NCBI GenBank assembly: GCA_000310025.1
Contig: FN649740.1
Span: 3,318,244 to 3,367,238 of the forward strand
Direction: 5' to 3'
DNA from: Ectocarpus siliculosus
Lineage: Eukaryota; Sar; Phaeophyceae; Ectocarpales; Ectocarpaceae
Length of the DNA stretch: 48,995 bases
Notes under the pieces: generated by a model
Seen by the model: only the letters and a program-made list of their open reading frames with translations
Database searches by the model: none
Told to the model about the DNA's origin: nothing
Program-made: the position numbers and the translations under genes
Part shown: positions 20,501 to 32,800 of the stretch, piece by piece
Numbering within the stretch: position 1 is the first letter of the stretch
How the letters are laid out: the number at the start of each line of letters is the position of its first letter

Positions 20501-23415
20501 GTGGGGTTGAACTGCTGGGTTTGTTGCATCGTGCGCGCGGCAGATCTCCGCTTTTGGTGTTACCCATTGTGTGGAAACCCAAGGGGTCGGGGAGCACAAT
20601 CTCCTACGAATTTGGGGCACATACGGCCGTGAAGCACGGCCATCTCTCGCCGAAGCACGACCAAACCAGTGCGACGAAGAGCGCGCTATTTGTCTTCTTC
20701 CTCAGCAGTTAACACATCGTCAATTGGTGCCGCCCTGTACGTGCCGTTCTGGTTCCAAAAGTGCGTAAAACCGGCTTCACGGTAATCAAGTTTAGGGGCC
20801 CCTACAAAACGCGGCGCAACTCAGGCCGATATATAGAGCCTTTTTTTCCCTGCTGGGGGTGAGAAAGGAAAAAAGGTCGCGCGACTCGCTCGCTCCGCGG
20901 CTCATTAAAATTAAACAGAAGACCCCTGGAAACATCGTTGACTTCGAAGCGCACCTGAGAACAGCGGCCATCCCCATCCCACTTGATGTAGAGCTATACG
21001 AAGCGGGCCGGTGTGATTCATCCCGGTTGGTTTGGCGTGTCGAACCGGTGTCATCCTCTAAAAAGAAGGGTGGACTGTTGTCCACACCCAGCAAGCATCG
21101 CCAGAAGGTAGACGCAATCCAGTTGTACCAGGGAGTAAAGCCTTCCCTCGTCCCACTGATTCACTGAAGACAGTGACGCTTCCAGTACGTCCGCCTTCAA
21201 AGCGCACGCCGCCAATAAACAAGACTTCCCACTTCTGATAATCTCTTCCGAAGTCGGGTTCTGAGGGGGCCTCAATCAAACATCATGTTCTTTCGTTGTC
21301 GACCTAGATAAATTGTGCTCGACATCCTGATAGCTTGTGAGACTCGATATGTTCTAAACCGGCGGTGCTTCCCGGGGGTGTAGGCTAACCCAAGGCCGTT
21401 TGCCGGCGGACTTTTGTCACAAACTACGCGACCAGTCCTTTCACTAACGCACAAAACGGAGAGCTCTACGTCCTACAGAAACGTGCAATGCCACGACATT
21501 TACCGGTGACCTCTAGACCAGACATCAGTCCACCACACTCCTCCTGCCGCACCTTCAGAACTATACAAAACAAGTGTCATCCCTTCAGAAGCCTAGGTTT
21601 CATCGCACGTACACTTAACCGTTTTATTTTTTGGCCCACGAAGCACCTACATGTAGTTTCACTTATTATGAGATCGTCGACGACACGCATTGTGTCCTTG
21701 TAGAAACACCCTATGCGTATGTAGACTACATGTTAAAGATCTTTTTTTTTTTATACACTGGACACTGCGGACACAAGATATCACACCCACCCCTCGACCG
21801 AGTTGGAAAGGTTGACTTCTCAACATCAGAAAGGGCAGCGACGCCGACAACGGTGGCCTTCAAATCGCGTCGTCAAGAGCTTTGCGAAAACCTGTTGTTT
21901 CTTTCATGCGTCCTCTTTGTGGTGGAGTAATCGAGTTGTGCAGATTGGTCCTCTGGGGTTGTGTTATCTCGTGTCGTGGTATATCATTCCGAATGTAGGC
22001 GTTTTCGCAACTCATTCCATCAGTTACGCCAGGCAACGACACGCATGCCTGAATCTGAAAGCAAGCATAGCCATGCGTCGCTTTCACAAGGATCTACTAC
22101 ACACTTGACAAAAGAGAGTTTCGACCAAACTGTCGCCGGCGGCCTCATGGGCAGCCAAACTGCTGTGCCCCCACCTCACGCAGCAATACATCACGACATC
22201 ACACGACCTGATTTAGGTTTCAGAACACCGACAGATTAGACAATGAGCAGCCCGGTCGTTCTGTTGGGGGCATGTTTCGCGTAGCTCAGCGGCGACACGT
22301 CCACCCCGGCGCCCTCCTCAATGTCACATCGCACGTCGCGTGCCCTAGTCTTGATGGATACCGCACGCCAGCTCACAAAGAGAGAGCACTGTACTCCGCT
22401 GTACTGCTGTAGATCGTCATCCAAAACATCAAGACTCACTGGTGTAAATGCACGCGAGACACAACAAAAGCACAAGAGCACACTAGCGGTGCGGGAGTGC
22501 GTGGCTTCATCGGCGCAGCGACACCAACTTGCAACAGTGTCGGATCGGTGCGCGGGATAACCACTGCTGTTTCGCAGTTTAGATGTACACAGTGCTTTAC
22601 ATGCAGCAGTTCGACCGCATCCTTGTGTGGTTCGACCGCATTTTTTATTGGTAAAAAAAAAAATTACATCACCTGGTAGTTTTTAACCAGGTGGATGACA
22701 GAAGATACCGCACCCCCTGGACCGATTTGATACGCATAGACTATGCTTTCCTAGTCGTTTCAATGAAAGACACCCAACGACTTGGCAGTAAGCTATAACC
22801 TGGAGTGTGCTGCAGCGACACAACAGCAGTAGACTACAGCGGTACAAACTACACGTGAGACCGCCCGTGGTCTGCCATGAAGAAAAAAAAATAAAAACAG
22901 TGGTCTCCTTCGAGCCACACACGCACACTGCTGTGAGAGACTGAGCTTGGAAAGAACAGCAAGAACTGCTTATACCGCTGTTGTTGGATATCTGGTGCGC
23001 CAGAAGGTCGATGGGCCGACGTACTGCAGTTAGAAATACTGTAGTTAGAAATAAAGCTCTTCTTATAAAGTGTTTTCGTCTCCCCCCACCTTGAGGCCCT
23101 CTAGGTATGTTCCTGGTCAGAAAGACTAGATACCCCGTTCGAGATATGACCACAGTCGAAAGGTATGTTTAAAAACACCGTGCTAGACTTGGGCTACTGC
23201 TGTTGATCTTGTTGGTTCGACTTTGCAATGTCTAGTCTAGACTATGCATTTTTGTTTTTTTGGTCTGACCGTCTACTGCTGTATGAGCCCTTCGGTTACG
23301 AAATGACATCATCCGGAATATGGCAGCTGCGATTTGGTTGAAATAAGAGTGGAACCCTGGCGCAAGTGACTCTGAGCCCATGGACGGACGTCCAACTTGA
23401 TAACTTAATATGTCC

Positions 23416-23590
23416 TCATCTGCTACCGATATCTTCACGCCAACCACTTTTATCACCTCTTGGCTGGGATTCGGAAAAGGGGTCGCTCGCCGGTGGTAAG
23501 TCCGGGACGATGCACACCACACGCATGCCTTTTTCCCACATACTGACGTCCAGACTGTATTGACCGCGGAGCGCGTATTGTTTTTTCTGC
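23416..23590 (-). CDS. Possible last exon of a minus-strand gene
   Basis: Starts after a GTGCGCAG acceptor, phase 2, and gives 57 codons to a stop at 23416. The translation is balanced and non-repetitive (LRGQYSLDVSMWEKGM; RVVCIVPDLPPASDPFSES). Upstream exons would lie beyond 23600, where the plus-strand gene begins, and I found none. No family is recognised. Confidence 0.3.
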
Positions 23591-23767
23591 CTGCGCACGG
23601 AGATTTAGTCTATGCATATGCGTGCCGACCTTATATGTACCTGTGCGCCCGCTATCTCCAACCATCGATACAGCGTGCACAAGAACAAATCGTTGACCCC
23701 CCTCCCCACAACCAACCCTCCTCCCTGGCCTAGAGAACACACCAGCAGCAGCACTTCTCATTACAGG

Positions 23768-23827
23768 ATGCCGCCAGAAACGGCAGACGAAGAACGGCCA
23801 CGGACCGGCGAAGCAGTTGTGCTGAAG
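23768..23827 (+). CDS. Exon 1 of the plus-strand gene
   Basis: ATG at 23768 follows a CTCATTACAG, so a 5'-UTR intron may precede it. Twenty codons (MPPETADEERPRTGEAVVLK) lead to a GTATCT donor at phase 0, matching the exon at 30444. Intron sequence on this side is 71 bp before the mobile element begins; with the 28 bp on the far side the intron without the element would be 99 bp. Confidence 0.5.
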
Positions 23828-26800
23828 GTATCTGATTTCGTGCAGATCGTCGACAACGGTTGCTTAGCGCCGGGCCGACCTATGTTCGGTTTAAATACAG
23901 GAAGGTTTGTTCGTCGAAGCAGATAGAATAAACTGGTGTTTATTTTGTAACAGTCGAATTAGAATTTGGGCTTCATTTTCTACCGGAAAACCCAGGGTCA
24001 CGGTGTTTGGAATTATTAGTCTATAGTTGGGGGTGTCATTCCGTGATCGAGTCCACGCAGGGGCTGTAGCAAAGTCGGGTAACGTGTGACAGCTACAGAG
24101 CGCGTGAAGCAACGGAAGGACAGCAGCAGCCGCCTAACGCAGTAGCGGCGGCAGTTTAGAAAAGGGCGGGACGGGACACGGCGCAAGCATTGGGGAAGTG
24201 ACCAGCACGCGACTCTCCATATAAAGGTGTGTACTCGTGTCCAACATCCATCGTGTCGGCCGTGTTCCTATTCGCGTCCCGCTACTCTTGTGACCTCACC
24301 GCTGCGTGCATTTAGCACGAGGGGGGAGGGTGCAGTAAGATAAGCGGCGGCAAGCCAACGCAGTCTCGCTCGCCGCGCCGCTCAGATAGGTCCCTTCCCA
24401 AACATGGGATGCGGTTCATCCCAACCGAGACGTACTCTCGCTGAAGAAAAAAAATGCGGTTCGTCCCAACCAGACGTACTCTCTCTGAAGAAAAAAATCA
24501 ACGGCAAAAAGAAAGAGCGGGGCCTGTTGTATGGTCGCACGCTGACTTGTCGCGGTTGATAGCAGCCATTGTACTGCACGGGGTGGAGGAACCCTGCGGC
24601 ATCGGACATAACCAATCGACCCGCGGCAGTAGGGCATGATGCTGTCACGATTATGCACATGAGGCAGGTGCCTTGTTTTCTGTTTCCCCCGGCTTACTAG
24701 GGACTACTTGCCGGTACAATCTTGTCTGTGCCGCGCACAGAGGGGCATATAGCTGAAGGAATCGACGATAATATGCCCACTCACGTAAGCAATCGTCTCC
24801 ACGGATGGTATTGACAAGTCCCCACTGATGGTATCGACAAGTCCCATGGCATACAAAGCGGCCGCATACGTAATCGGAAAGTGCATTCAACAGCATTCAC
24901 GGGAACGGATAAAAGCAAAAACACATGCATGCGAGAGAAAGACTCAAAGAAAAAGACTGAAAAACAATGAAGACGAGAAAAAAAAAACGAGACAGCGAAC
25001 TACGTGCTGTATGCATAAGGAAAAAAGAAGATGAGAAAAAAATAGGGGGGGGGGAGGTGGATGTGACACGCGAGGTTCGAACTCGCGAGGAACGTCAGGT
25101 AGCGGTCCATGTGAGTGCATCACGGTCTCGAGGGGCATCACGTCAAATTTATTGCCGCCGTGACACAAACCTTCTATAAGAATACGTCACGTCCATCGAC
25201 GATTAAGCGACCAAAAACGCCCGGACAGCAATTGATGCATGCCAAAAACTCGTCAACCTGCCGTAGGATTGTCTATGCGGAAGTGATCTCAATGAAAATA
25301 AAAAAAAACAAGGACACGCACCAGCACGGGACGCGCCAATAGTGGAAGCACTCGTCCGTGCTGTTGGCGAGTGGAAGTTAACCGATCTCAACGCAACGAA
25401 ACACGAAGTCATACATGTATCAGCACGGGATGCGCCAATGAGTGGAAGCACCCGCGCTGTTGGCGAGTAGAGTTAACCGAATTCAACGCAGCGGTAGAAA
25501 AATACCACAAATCAAACATCAGTACGGGACGCGCCAATGAGTGGAAGCACCCGTGCTGCATATGTGATGTCAGCCTCAGCACGGGACGCGCCAATGAGTG
25601 GAAGCACTCGTGCGGTTGGTGAGTAGAGTTAACCGATCTCAAAAAGAAAGAACAAAACGCCGTACATGTATCAGCACGGGACGCGCCAATGAGTGGAAGC
25701 ACCCGCGCTGTTGGCGAGTAGAGTTAACCGAATTCAACGCAGCGGTAGAAAAATACCACAAATCATGCATCAGTACGGGACGCGCCAATGAGTGGAAGCA
25801 CCCGTGCTGCATATGTGATGTCAGCCTCAGCACGGGACGCGCCAATGAGTGGAAGCACTCGTGCTGTTGGCGAGTAGAGTTAACCGATCTCAAAAAGAAA
25901 GAACAAAACGCCGTACATGTATCAGCACGGGACGCGCCAATGAGTGGAAGCACCCGCGCTGTTGGCGAGTAGAGTTAACCGAATTCAACGCAGCGGTAGG
26001 AAATACCACAAATCATGCATCAGTACGGGACGCGCCAATGAGTGGAAGCACCCGTGCTGCATATGTGTTGTCAGCCTCAGCACGGGACGCGCCAACGAGT
26101 GGAAGCACTCGTGCTGTTGGCGAGTAGAGTTAACCGATCTCAAAAAGAAAGAACAAAACGCCGTACACGTATCAGCACGGGACGCACCAATGAGTGGAAG
26201 CACCCGCGCTGTTGGCGAGTAGAGTTAACCGAATTCAACGCAGCGGTAGGAAATACCACAAATCATGCATCAGTACGGGACGCGCCAATGAGTGGAAGCA
26301 CCCGTGCTGTATATGTGTTGTCAGCCTCAGCACGGGACGCGCCAACGAGTGGAAGCACTCGTGCTGTTGGCGAGTAGAGTTAACCGATCTCAAAAAGAAA
26401 GAACAAAAACGCCGTACACGTATTAGCACGGGACGCGCCAATGAGTGGACGCACCCGTGCTGTTGGCGAGTAGAGTTAACCGAATTCAACGCATCGAAAA
26501 CGAAGTCGTACACGTATCAGTACGGGACGCGCCAATGAGTGGAAGCACCCGTGCTGCATATGTGTTGTCAGTTTCAGCAAGGGACGCGCCAATGAGTGCT
26601 GTTGGCGAGTAGAGTTAACCGATCTCAAAAAGAAAGAACAAAAACGCCGTACACGTATCAGTACGGGACGCGCCAATGAGTGGGCGCACCCGTGCTGTTG
26701 GGCGAGTAGAATTAACCGATCTCCACGCATCGAAAACGAAGTCATACACGTATCAGTACGGGACGCGCCAATGAGTGGAAGCACCCGTGCTCATATGTGT

Positions 26801-29800
26801 TGTCAGTTTCAGCAAGGGACGCGCCAATGAGTGGAAGCACCCGCGCTGCGTACAAGTATCATCAGTGCGGGTCGCGCCAATGAGTGGAAGCACCCGTGCT
26901 GCATATGTGTTGTCAGTTTCAGCGAGGGACGCGCCAATGAGTGGAAGCACCCGCGCTGTTGGCAAGTGGAGTTCACCGTATCCAACGCATCGAAAAAAAA
27001 AAAAAACACGTATCAGCACGGGACGCGCCAATGAGTGGAAGCACCCGTGCCGATGGCGAACCGGGGTTCACCGAATCCAAGAAAATATATATATAAAAAA
27101 AAAAAAGAGAAACCATCGCTAGTGTTCCAAAGAGAGAAATATTCGGGATTGGTCGACGTCCGGTGACCGTAGCGTCAGCAGCAATAATCACTCCATTCAA
27201 TCCACAGGCGTCGAGAATGAACTAACGCGAGCTCGCGATATAACAACGCGTCGTTCTGGGCCCGACGAAAACCCACGTCAGATAGTTTCGCCCGAAGATA
27301 GGATTTGTAGACCATTCTAACTGCAGATCCAGGCGCGCGATCGACTACGCCCACGATGAAGAGGAAAAGAAGTGTTCCCGCAACGCCGCCCTGACGCTCG
27401 CCCGCCGCCTGCCGCCGGTCCGCTGCTTATACGACTCCAACCGCGACCAGATGCCGACACGGGCCTCCACGCGGAGCGGCAGGGCAGCGGCTGGGCAAGC
27501 AGGGCGAGGTCGGGCGGCGACACCTTCGACACCACGCACGAGAGGTCTACCGCGCGATCGGTGGCGAGCTCGACGGCTCGCCCCTCGACGCGCAGCGGAT
27601 CACGTACTCCCGCGAGGCGTCGAGCGGTATCCTCCTCGCGAGCGCCAGGGACAGGCACCCGCGGCGACCCCCCCGCTGATGAGACTGAGCTCGCTTCTCT
27701 CCGCGGGCTGGTGGACGGCCTGAGGGAGGAGCTGCAGCGGAAGCGCGATGAGGCTGCCGGTGATCGCCAGCAGCTTCAAGCAACGATCGACGACCTGATC
27801 GCCACCCAAGCAGCAGGACCTGGCCTTCCGGGGGGGGGTGCAACTTGTGGGCACAACCGCCCCACCATCGGCCTCTCGGGCCCCCGCTACACCCAGCGCC
27901 GAGGCGGCTAAGGCTACGGCAAAGGATAGAGCGCGGATGTGGGGGGACCTCCGCCGGGTAAAAGCGTGGCTCATCCTGGGGCGGCCCCCGGCAGTTTCAA
28001 AACTGTCGCAGATGGAGTGGCAATCCTTGCTTCGCAAAGGCGTCCTGGTGACAGAGAAAGTGGCGGCATCGCTCGACACGCTCGTGGTTACTGCTTCGCC
28101 TTCAACTCGTCGTCCGGTTGCCATGATCGTAACTGCCCACACATCCACGCCCAGAACCCTTCCCACGCTAGGCGCGGAGCGTCCGAAACTCCGGCAACCG
28201 GCGCGCGCGGCGTTGGCCACGGCAACGGGGGAGGGCGCGGAGGAGAGGCGCGCGCCGCTGGCGAGGGCGGCGCGAGACCCAAGGCCGCTGGCTTCTTCAC
28301 CCACGGGAAAGACAAATAGGGGTGCGGGCTCTCCCGCGTAGCGGGGGGGCCTACCTCGGATGGCAGCGCACCTGCGGCTAAATCGAACGGCAGCACGCCG
28401 GTCTACACGAGGTTGGCTCCAGGGCTATCAGCAGGTTCAGGACCTGGGACAGGCAGGACGGGACTTTGTTACCGACGTCTTGGCATGCAGCTCGTCGAGC
28501 ACTCAGTTGCGTCTTCGTCTAGAAGGACTTACACGTCAGGCTTCAACTCTTGGTGCACGTTTCGCAGGCTGACGGAGAAGCCCAAGTTCCTAGGGCAACG
28601 TGCCGGGGACCTTCATGTGTGGGAGTTGATAGACTTCGTAGCCTGGTGTTTCGAGTCTGAGGGTAATCTAGCGAGTACAATATCCGGAAAACTCACGGCT
28701 GTACAACATTTTCATAGGCTGGAAGCTTCTGTCGAGCTAGACTTGTCGTCTCCGATGTTGAAATGTGCGCTAAGGGGGATTGCGAGGAACCACGTGGCTG
28801 TGGGGACGGTACGCCGTGTGCGCCTGCCTGTGTCTTGGCGTATGCTGCTGGACGGGGAAAGCGCAAGCCAGAACTGGGGGGAAGGGGGCAGAGTGATGTG
28901 GCTGTGTCTGTGCTTGTCCTATCTCTTTATCACACGGTCTGATGAGGTGTTCGCGAATGATGCGGGCAGGGTGCATGAGGCACACTGTCTTACGAGGGCG
29001 GACGTAGCATTGTTTGCTGGCGAGACGCAATTAGTCTTTAGTCACTATCGTAGAGCAGACCGTGTCGAAATGAGGTTTAGAGGGCACAAGGCCGATCAAG
29101 AGCAGAAAGGAAACATACGGGTTCGTACGCGAGACGAAGTCACCGGACCGCAGTCAGGTGTGAGAGCACGCGGTGGCGCGGTGGCTCTTGTGGTGGAGCT
29201 GTTATCGTGTCATGCGACGTTCCCTGACTCCGCACCGTTGGCTTCGTACCGTAGTGGAAGAGCAGTGAGAGTAGTGAGGTATACTGCTGCCCTCCGTGCA
29301 CTCAGAGAAGTGGTAGCGAGGTCGGGGCGTAACCCCCAGGAGTACGCGTTGCACTCGTTGCGAATTGGAGGCGCGACGGCTCTTGCATCGGGCGGAGACA
29401 TCGCAGAACGAGTGATTCAGAGAGAAGGGAAGTGGAGGTCGGATGCATACAAGCCGTACGCGCGAAACAATGTAGAGGATTCGCGGCGAGTGTCACGGAA
29501 ACTTACAGACGGCAGTAGGATCGTATCGAGACAGCCGGGGGAGGGGACCGTCTGGGGGAACGGATAGTTGACTTATTCGGTAGTCGTCCAGAAACTGACC
29601 TCGATGTGGGTGTTGTAGAATGGTGTGTACCATTTGAGGACTTGGTCAGTTTTGGGACTCCTGCGTTTGCAGTCGTAGTCCCCCGGCTAGTATTTGTGGG
29701 GAGAGAGATGGATTTGTAAGAGTTGACGCCGGCCTTTGCAGCTAACGCGGCCGGAGAGACGATGAGCGTTTCGTGCGTCTCTCTCCCCAACACGTAGCCT

Positions 29801-32800
29801 AGAAACCGAAGAAATAATGAAGCAATTCGAAAGAAAACAAAATAAAAGGAAGGTTTGTTCGTCGAAGCAGATAGAATAAACTGGTGTTTATTTTGTAACA
29901 GTCGAATTAGAATTTGGCTTCATTTTCTACCGGAAACCCAGGGTCACGGTGTTTGGAATTATTAGTCTATAGTTGGGGGTGTCATTCCGTGATCGAGTCC
30001 ACGCAGGGGCTGTAGCAAAGTCGGGTAACGTGTGACAGCTACAGAGCGCGTGAAGCAACGGAAGGACAGCAGCAGCCGCCTAACGCAGTAGCGGCGGCAG
30101 TTTAGAAAATCCCGCCCTCCCATCCCTTTTCTTTCGAAGGTGGGGGCATAAGTTCGGGAATATTCGGTATCTAGTCAGGTGTTGTAGAATGGTGTGTACC
30201 ATTTGAGGACTTGGTCAGTTTTGGGACTCCTGCGTTTGCAGTCGTAGTCCCCCGGCTAGTATTTGTGGGGAGAGAGATGGATTTGTAAGAGTTGACGCCG
30301 GCCTTTGCAGCTAACGCGGCCGGAGAGACGATGAGCGTTTCGTGCGTCTCTCTCCCCAACACGTAGCCTAGAAACCGAAGAAATAATGAAGCAATTCGAA
30401 AGAAAACAAAATAAACAATGCTTTTAGACCTGTTACTGCACAGCACATCGCGAGGGAGATTGAGGACAGGAATGGCCTGTCCACCTCGACCACGGCAGTG
30501 GCATTGACCCCGCCTCGGGAAGATTGGGGGACGCCGGAGGGCTGGCTGGATGCAGTCGAGAACGCGCTGAAGAAAACCAAAGACGGCGAGGTGAGACATC
30601 CTAACCACGGTGACACATGTCTTGATAATGCTTCAGCGATTCAAACGTGGCCGGAACCCAGCAGCTGCATCCGGCGAAAACATAGAACGAGTGGTTATAT
30701 GGGTGTTGTGTGGTCTAGGCTACAACAGTCAACTCGTCGACGGCAATGCCGGATCACCACACGATTACCCGATGTAGTCTATATATAATTCGACAGCTGG
30801 AAGCTGCTGGTTGTTTTTCTGAGACACAAATCTTCGGTCTTTTCTAGGGCTGGTTTTGTATTTTATCTTGTTCTTGCCTCGCAGCCTCCCTCAACACCAC
30901 TCACTCGATCTTGGGTTGCGCTCTCAATTTATGGTACAGGGCAAGGCCGACATTTCTCGGCGGATTGAGACCGTCCGGAGCTCCCAATCCAAAATATCAT
31001 GGGACGCCGCCCTGAAAGCATCCACGTGGGTAAGTGTTGTGGAGCTGCTGCCATGGTCTCGGGTGTAGAAGCGTAGGTTGTCCACCTAACTTGCCACAAC
31101 AGTAGCGTTTGGCCGCGTGGTCACCCCTGTGGGATATTTGAGTGGAATAAAATGTGTTGGACAAAGTTGGAACTGTTTCTTTTCAAGAACAAGGGAGTAC
31201 GAAGACGAGACATCCACCATCGAAAACCGTGCTCGGGCTACCCTGCCGTTAACACTGTCGCCCGAAGTCTACCCTGTTTTCCCGGAAAGCCGCGATCCAC
31301 GATGAAGTAGGGTAAGGATGATTGAGTTGTAAATTGCCCTAGTTTTCAACCGAATGTAGGACATCGTGTTTCCAAAGTTTCCCAACCCCCCACGCCCTTG
31401 GTCTTACCGTTCGATCCGATTTCGCGCAGGACATCGAGCACGGCCAGGTTGAGCACGAGTTCGAGGATCACCGCCCGCACATGGTCACGACTCAAGGTCA
31501 ACATCGTTTCGCGGTGCTCAATGCCGCGTTGCACGAGCAACTGGGCCTGTCACTTTCACGAGGCGGAGACCTTGGGGAAGAAGGGGTCTTCCACGGCGAA
31601 AAAGGTCAGTGTTAGCTTGATCGGTCGAGGAGCCATGAGGAACACATGGAGTATCCCTCGATACACACTGAATCGTCTTAGAGCAATGAGGAAATAAATG
31701 TAAATATATAGTGTAGACGAATATATCCGGTCAAGGAGATACTTCTAGGAGGGAAGCATGGAGTATCCCTCAATTCAACCTGATCGGCCAAGGAGCGATG
31801 ACATAACGAGGCAAACACTGGGTGCGTCCGAAATAATGCACACTGACCGACTGATCGGTCGAGGAGCAATAATGAAAAACCAAGGCAAACCACGTCCCTC
31901 GATATAAGCTTTTCGATCCCCCACAGCCACGGGGAACACATGGAGTATACATCAATACACATTGAATGGCCTGAGAGCTATGAGGAAATACCAATTTGTT
32001 GTGGGTCGAAAAGTTAGGAGGGAAGCGTGAAGTATCCCTCAACGCAACCTGATCGGCCGAGTAGCGATGACGGAATAACGGGGCAAACAATGGGTAAGTC
32101 CGAAAGTTGTGCACATTGATCGGCCTGGGAGCAATACTGAAAGGTATAGGCAAACGCTCGGTACGCCCCGCGTTTTGAGTCTTTCGGCCCCCCAGAGCCA
32201 CGGGGAACACATGGAGCATTCCTTGTTAAGATGTAGAGCATACCATGCTACGAGTCAGTCAGCGCTGACGTAGCAAAGTGGATGTGCTGTACATCTTAAC
32301 AAAAGTGCGACCGGGATCCTTCCGCCTGTTATAGAGCTGTTGGACCTCGGTAAACCCCAGAGTTGTAATCCCTGTAATCAGCGCTGCCCCCATGCGGTTC
32401 ATCGCATTACAGGGCGGGAATATGTGTCTTCCCTTGAACGACTGGAATGTAAACCGTCTTGCTGACTTGATGCATAGTGGATATGCTGTACATGTTAACA
32501 TCCCTCAATACACAGTGATTTGCCATCACCGCAACGAGGAGATATCAATTTCTAGTGTAGCATATGTATACCGATCAAGGACCTAGTAAGGAATCATGAG
32601 TCTACCTAATCGGCCGAGGAACGATGACGGAATAGAACGGGGCAAACAATGGGTAGTCTAAGTCCGAAAATTATGCACACTAATCGGTCTGGGAGCAATA
32701 TTTTAAATACAAGGAAAACACAGGATACGTCACTCGCTACAGGACGTGTCGGTCGAGGAGAAACGAGGTCAAATTAGAAGAGTACACAAAGGTACACGGC

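Larger units (their letters stand above)
17936..23415. other. Gene-poor stretch with microsatellites and duplications
   Basis: No exon chain with agreeing phases was found in these 5.5 kb. Plus-strand 18767–19090 and both strands of 20859–21279 have open frames of 70–108 codons that could be isolated exons. At 20859–21279 two minus-strand frames and one plus-strand frame compete and I cannot choose. Simple features present: a (TGC)n tract at 19948, a duplicated block at 20095–20500, T-rich and A-rich runs near 21741 and 22650. Confidence 0.4.
23899..30415 (+). mobile_element. Tyrosine-recombinase element with split direct repeats, no reverse transcriptase seen
   Basis: A 6,517-bp element laid out as A1 (23899–24163), interior, B1 (29609–29846), A2 (29847–30109), 68 bp, B2 (30178–30415). 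A1 and A2 differ by two single-base gaps and little else; B1 and B2 look identical. This A1…B1-A2-B2 arrangement is the split-direct-repeat form known from PAT- and Ngaro-type elements of the DIRS order. The interior holds a Gag-like region with a coiled coil and CCCH zinc finger, then a tyrosine recombinase with all catalytic residues. Those families also encode reverse transcriptase/RNase H, which I cannot find in any frame; 24164–27300 has no long open frame and is mostly tandem repeats. It is therefore either a non-autonomous derivative or an unusual class. It sits in intron 1 of the plus-strand gene, same orientation. No target-site duplication is visible, as expected for recombinase-mediated insertion. 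Confidence 0.8.

Noticed and set aside
22683-23153. 156-codon minus-strand protein
   Set aside because: Cys/Ser/Leu-rich with no motif, no splice partner and simple-sequence stretches; more likely a chance open frame.
25050-25140. tRNA gene on the minus strand
   Set aside because: A T-arm-like GCGAGTTCGAACCTCGC is present, but no D-arm, A-box or full acceptor stem of correct length could be built. The string is simply palindromic.
25316-27056. CRISPR-like array
   Set aside because: Repeats are regularly spaced, but the spacers are themselves three recurring linkers, not unique sequences, and the context is an intron-rich eukaryotic locus.
28413-29567. Crypton DNA transposon
   Set aside because: The recombinase alone could fit, but Cryptons lack long split direct repeats and a Gag-like CCCH region, so a DIRS-order relative is favoured.
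23899-30415. LTR retrotransposon
   Set aside because: Repeats are not a simple pair at the two ends: one type recurs internally, in A1…B1-A2-B2 order, and the enzyme is a tyrosine recombinase with no integrase motif seen.
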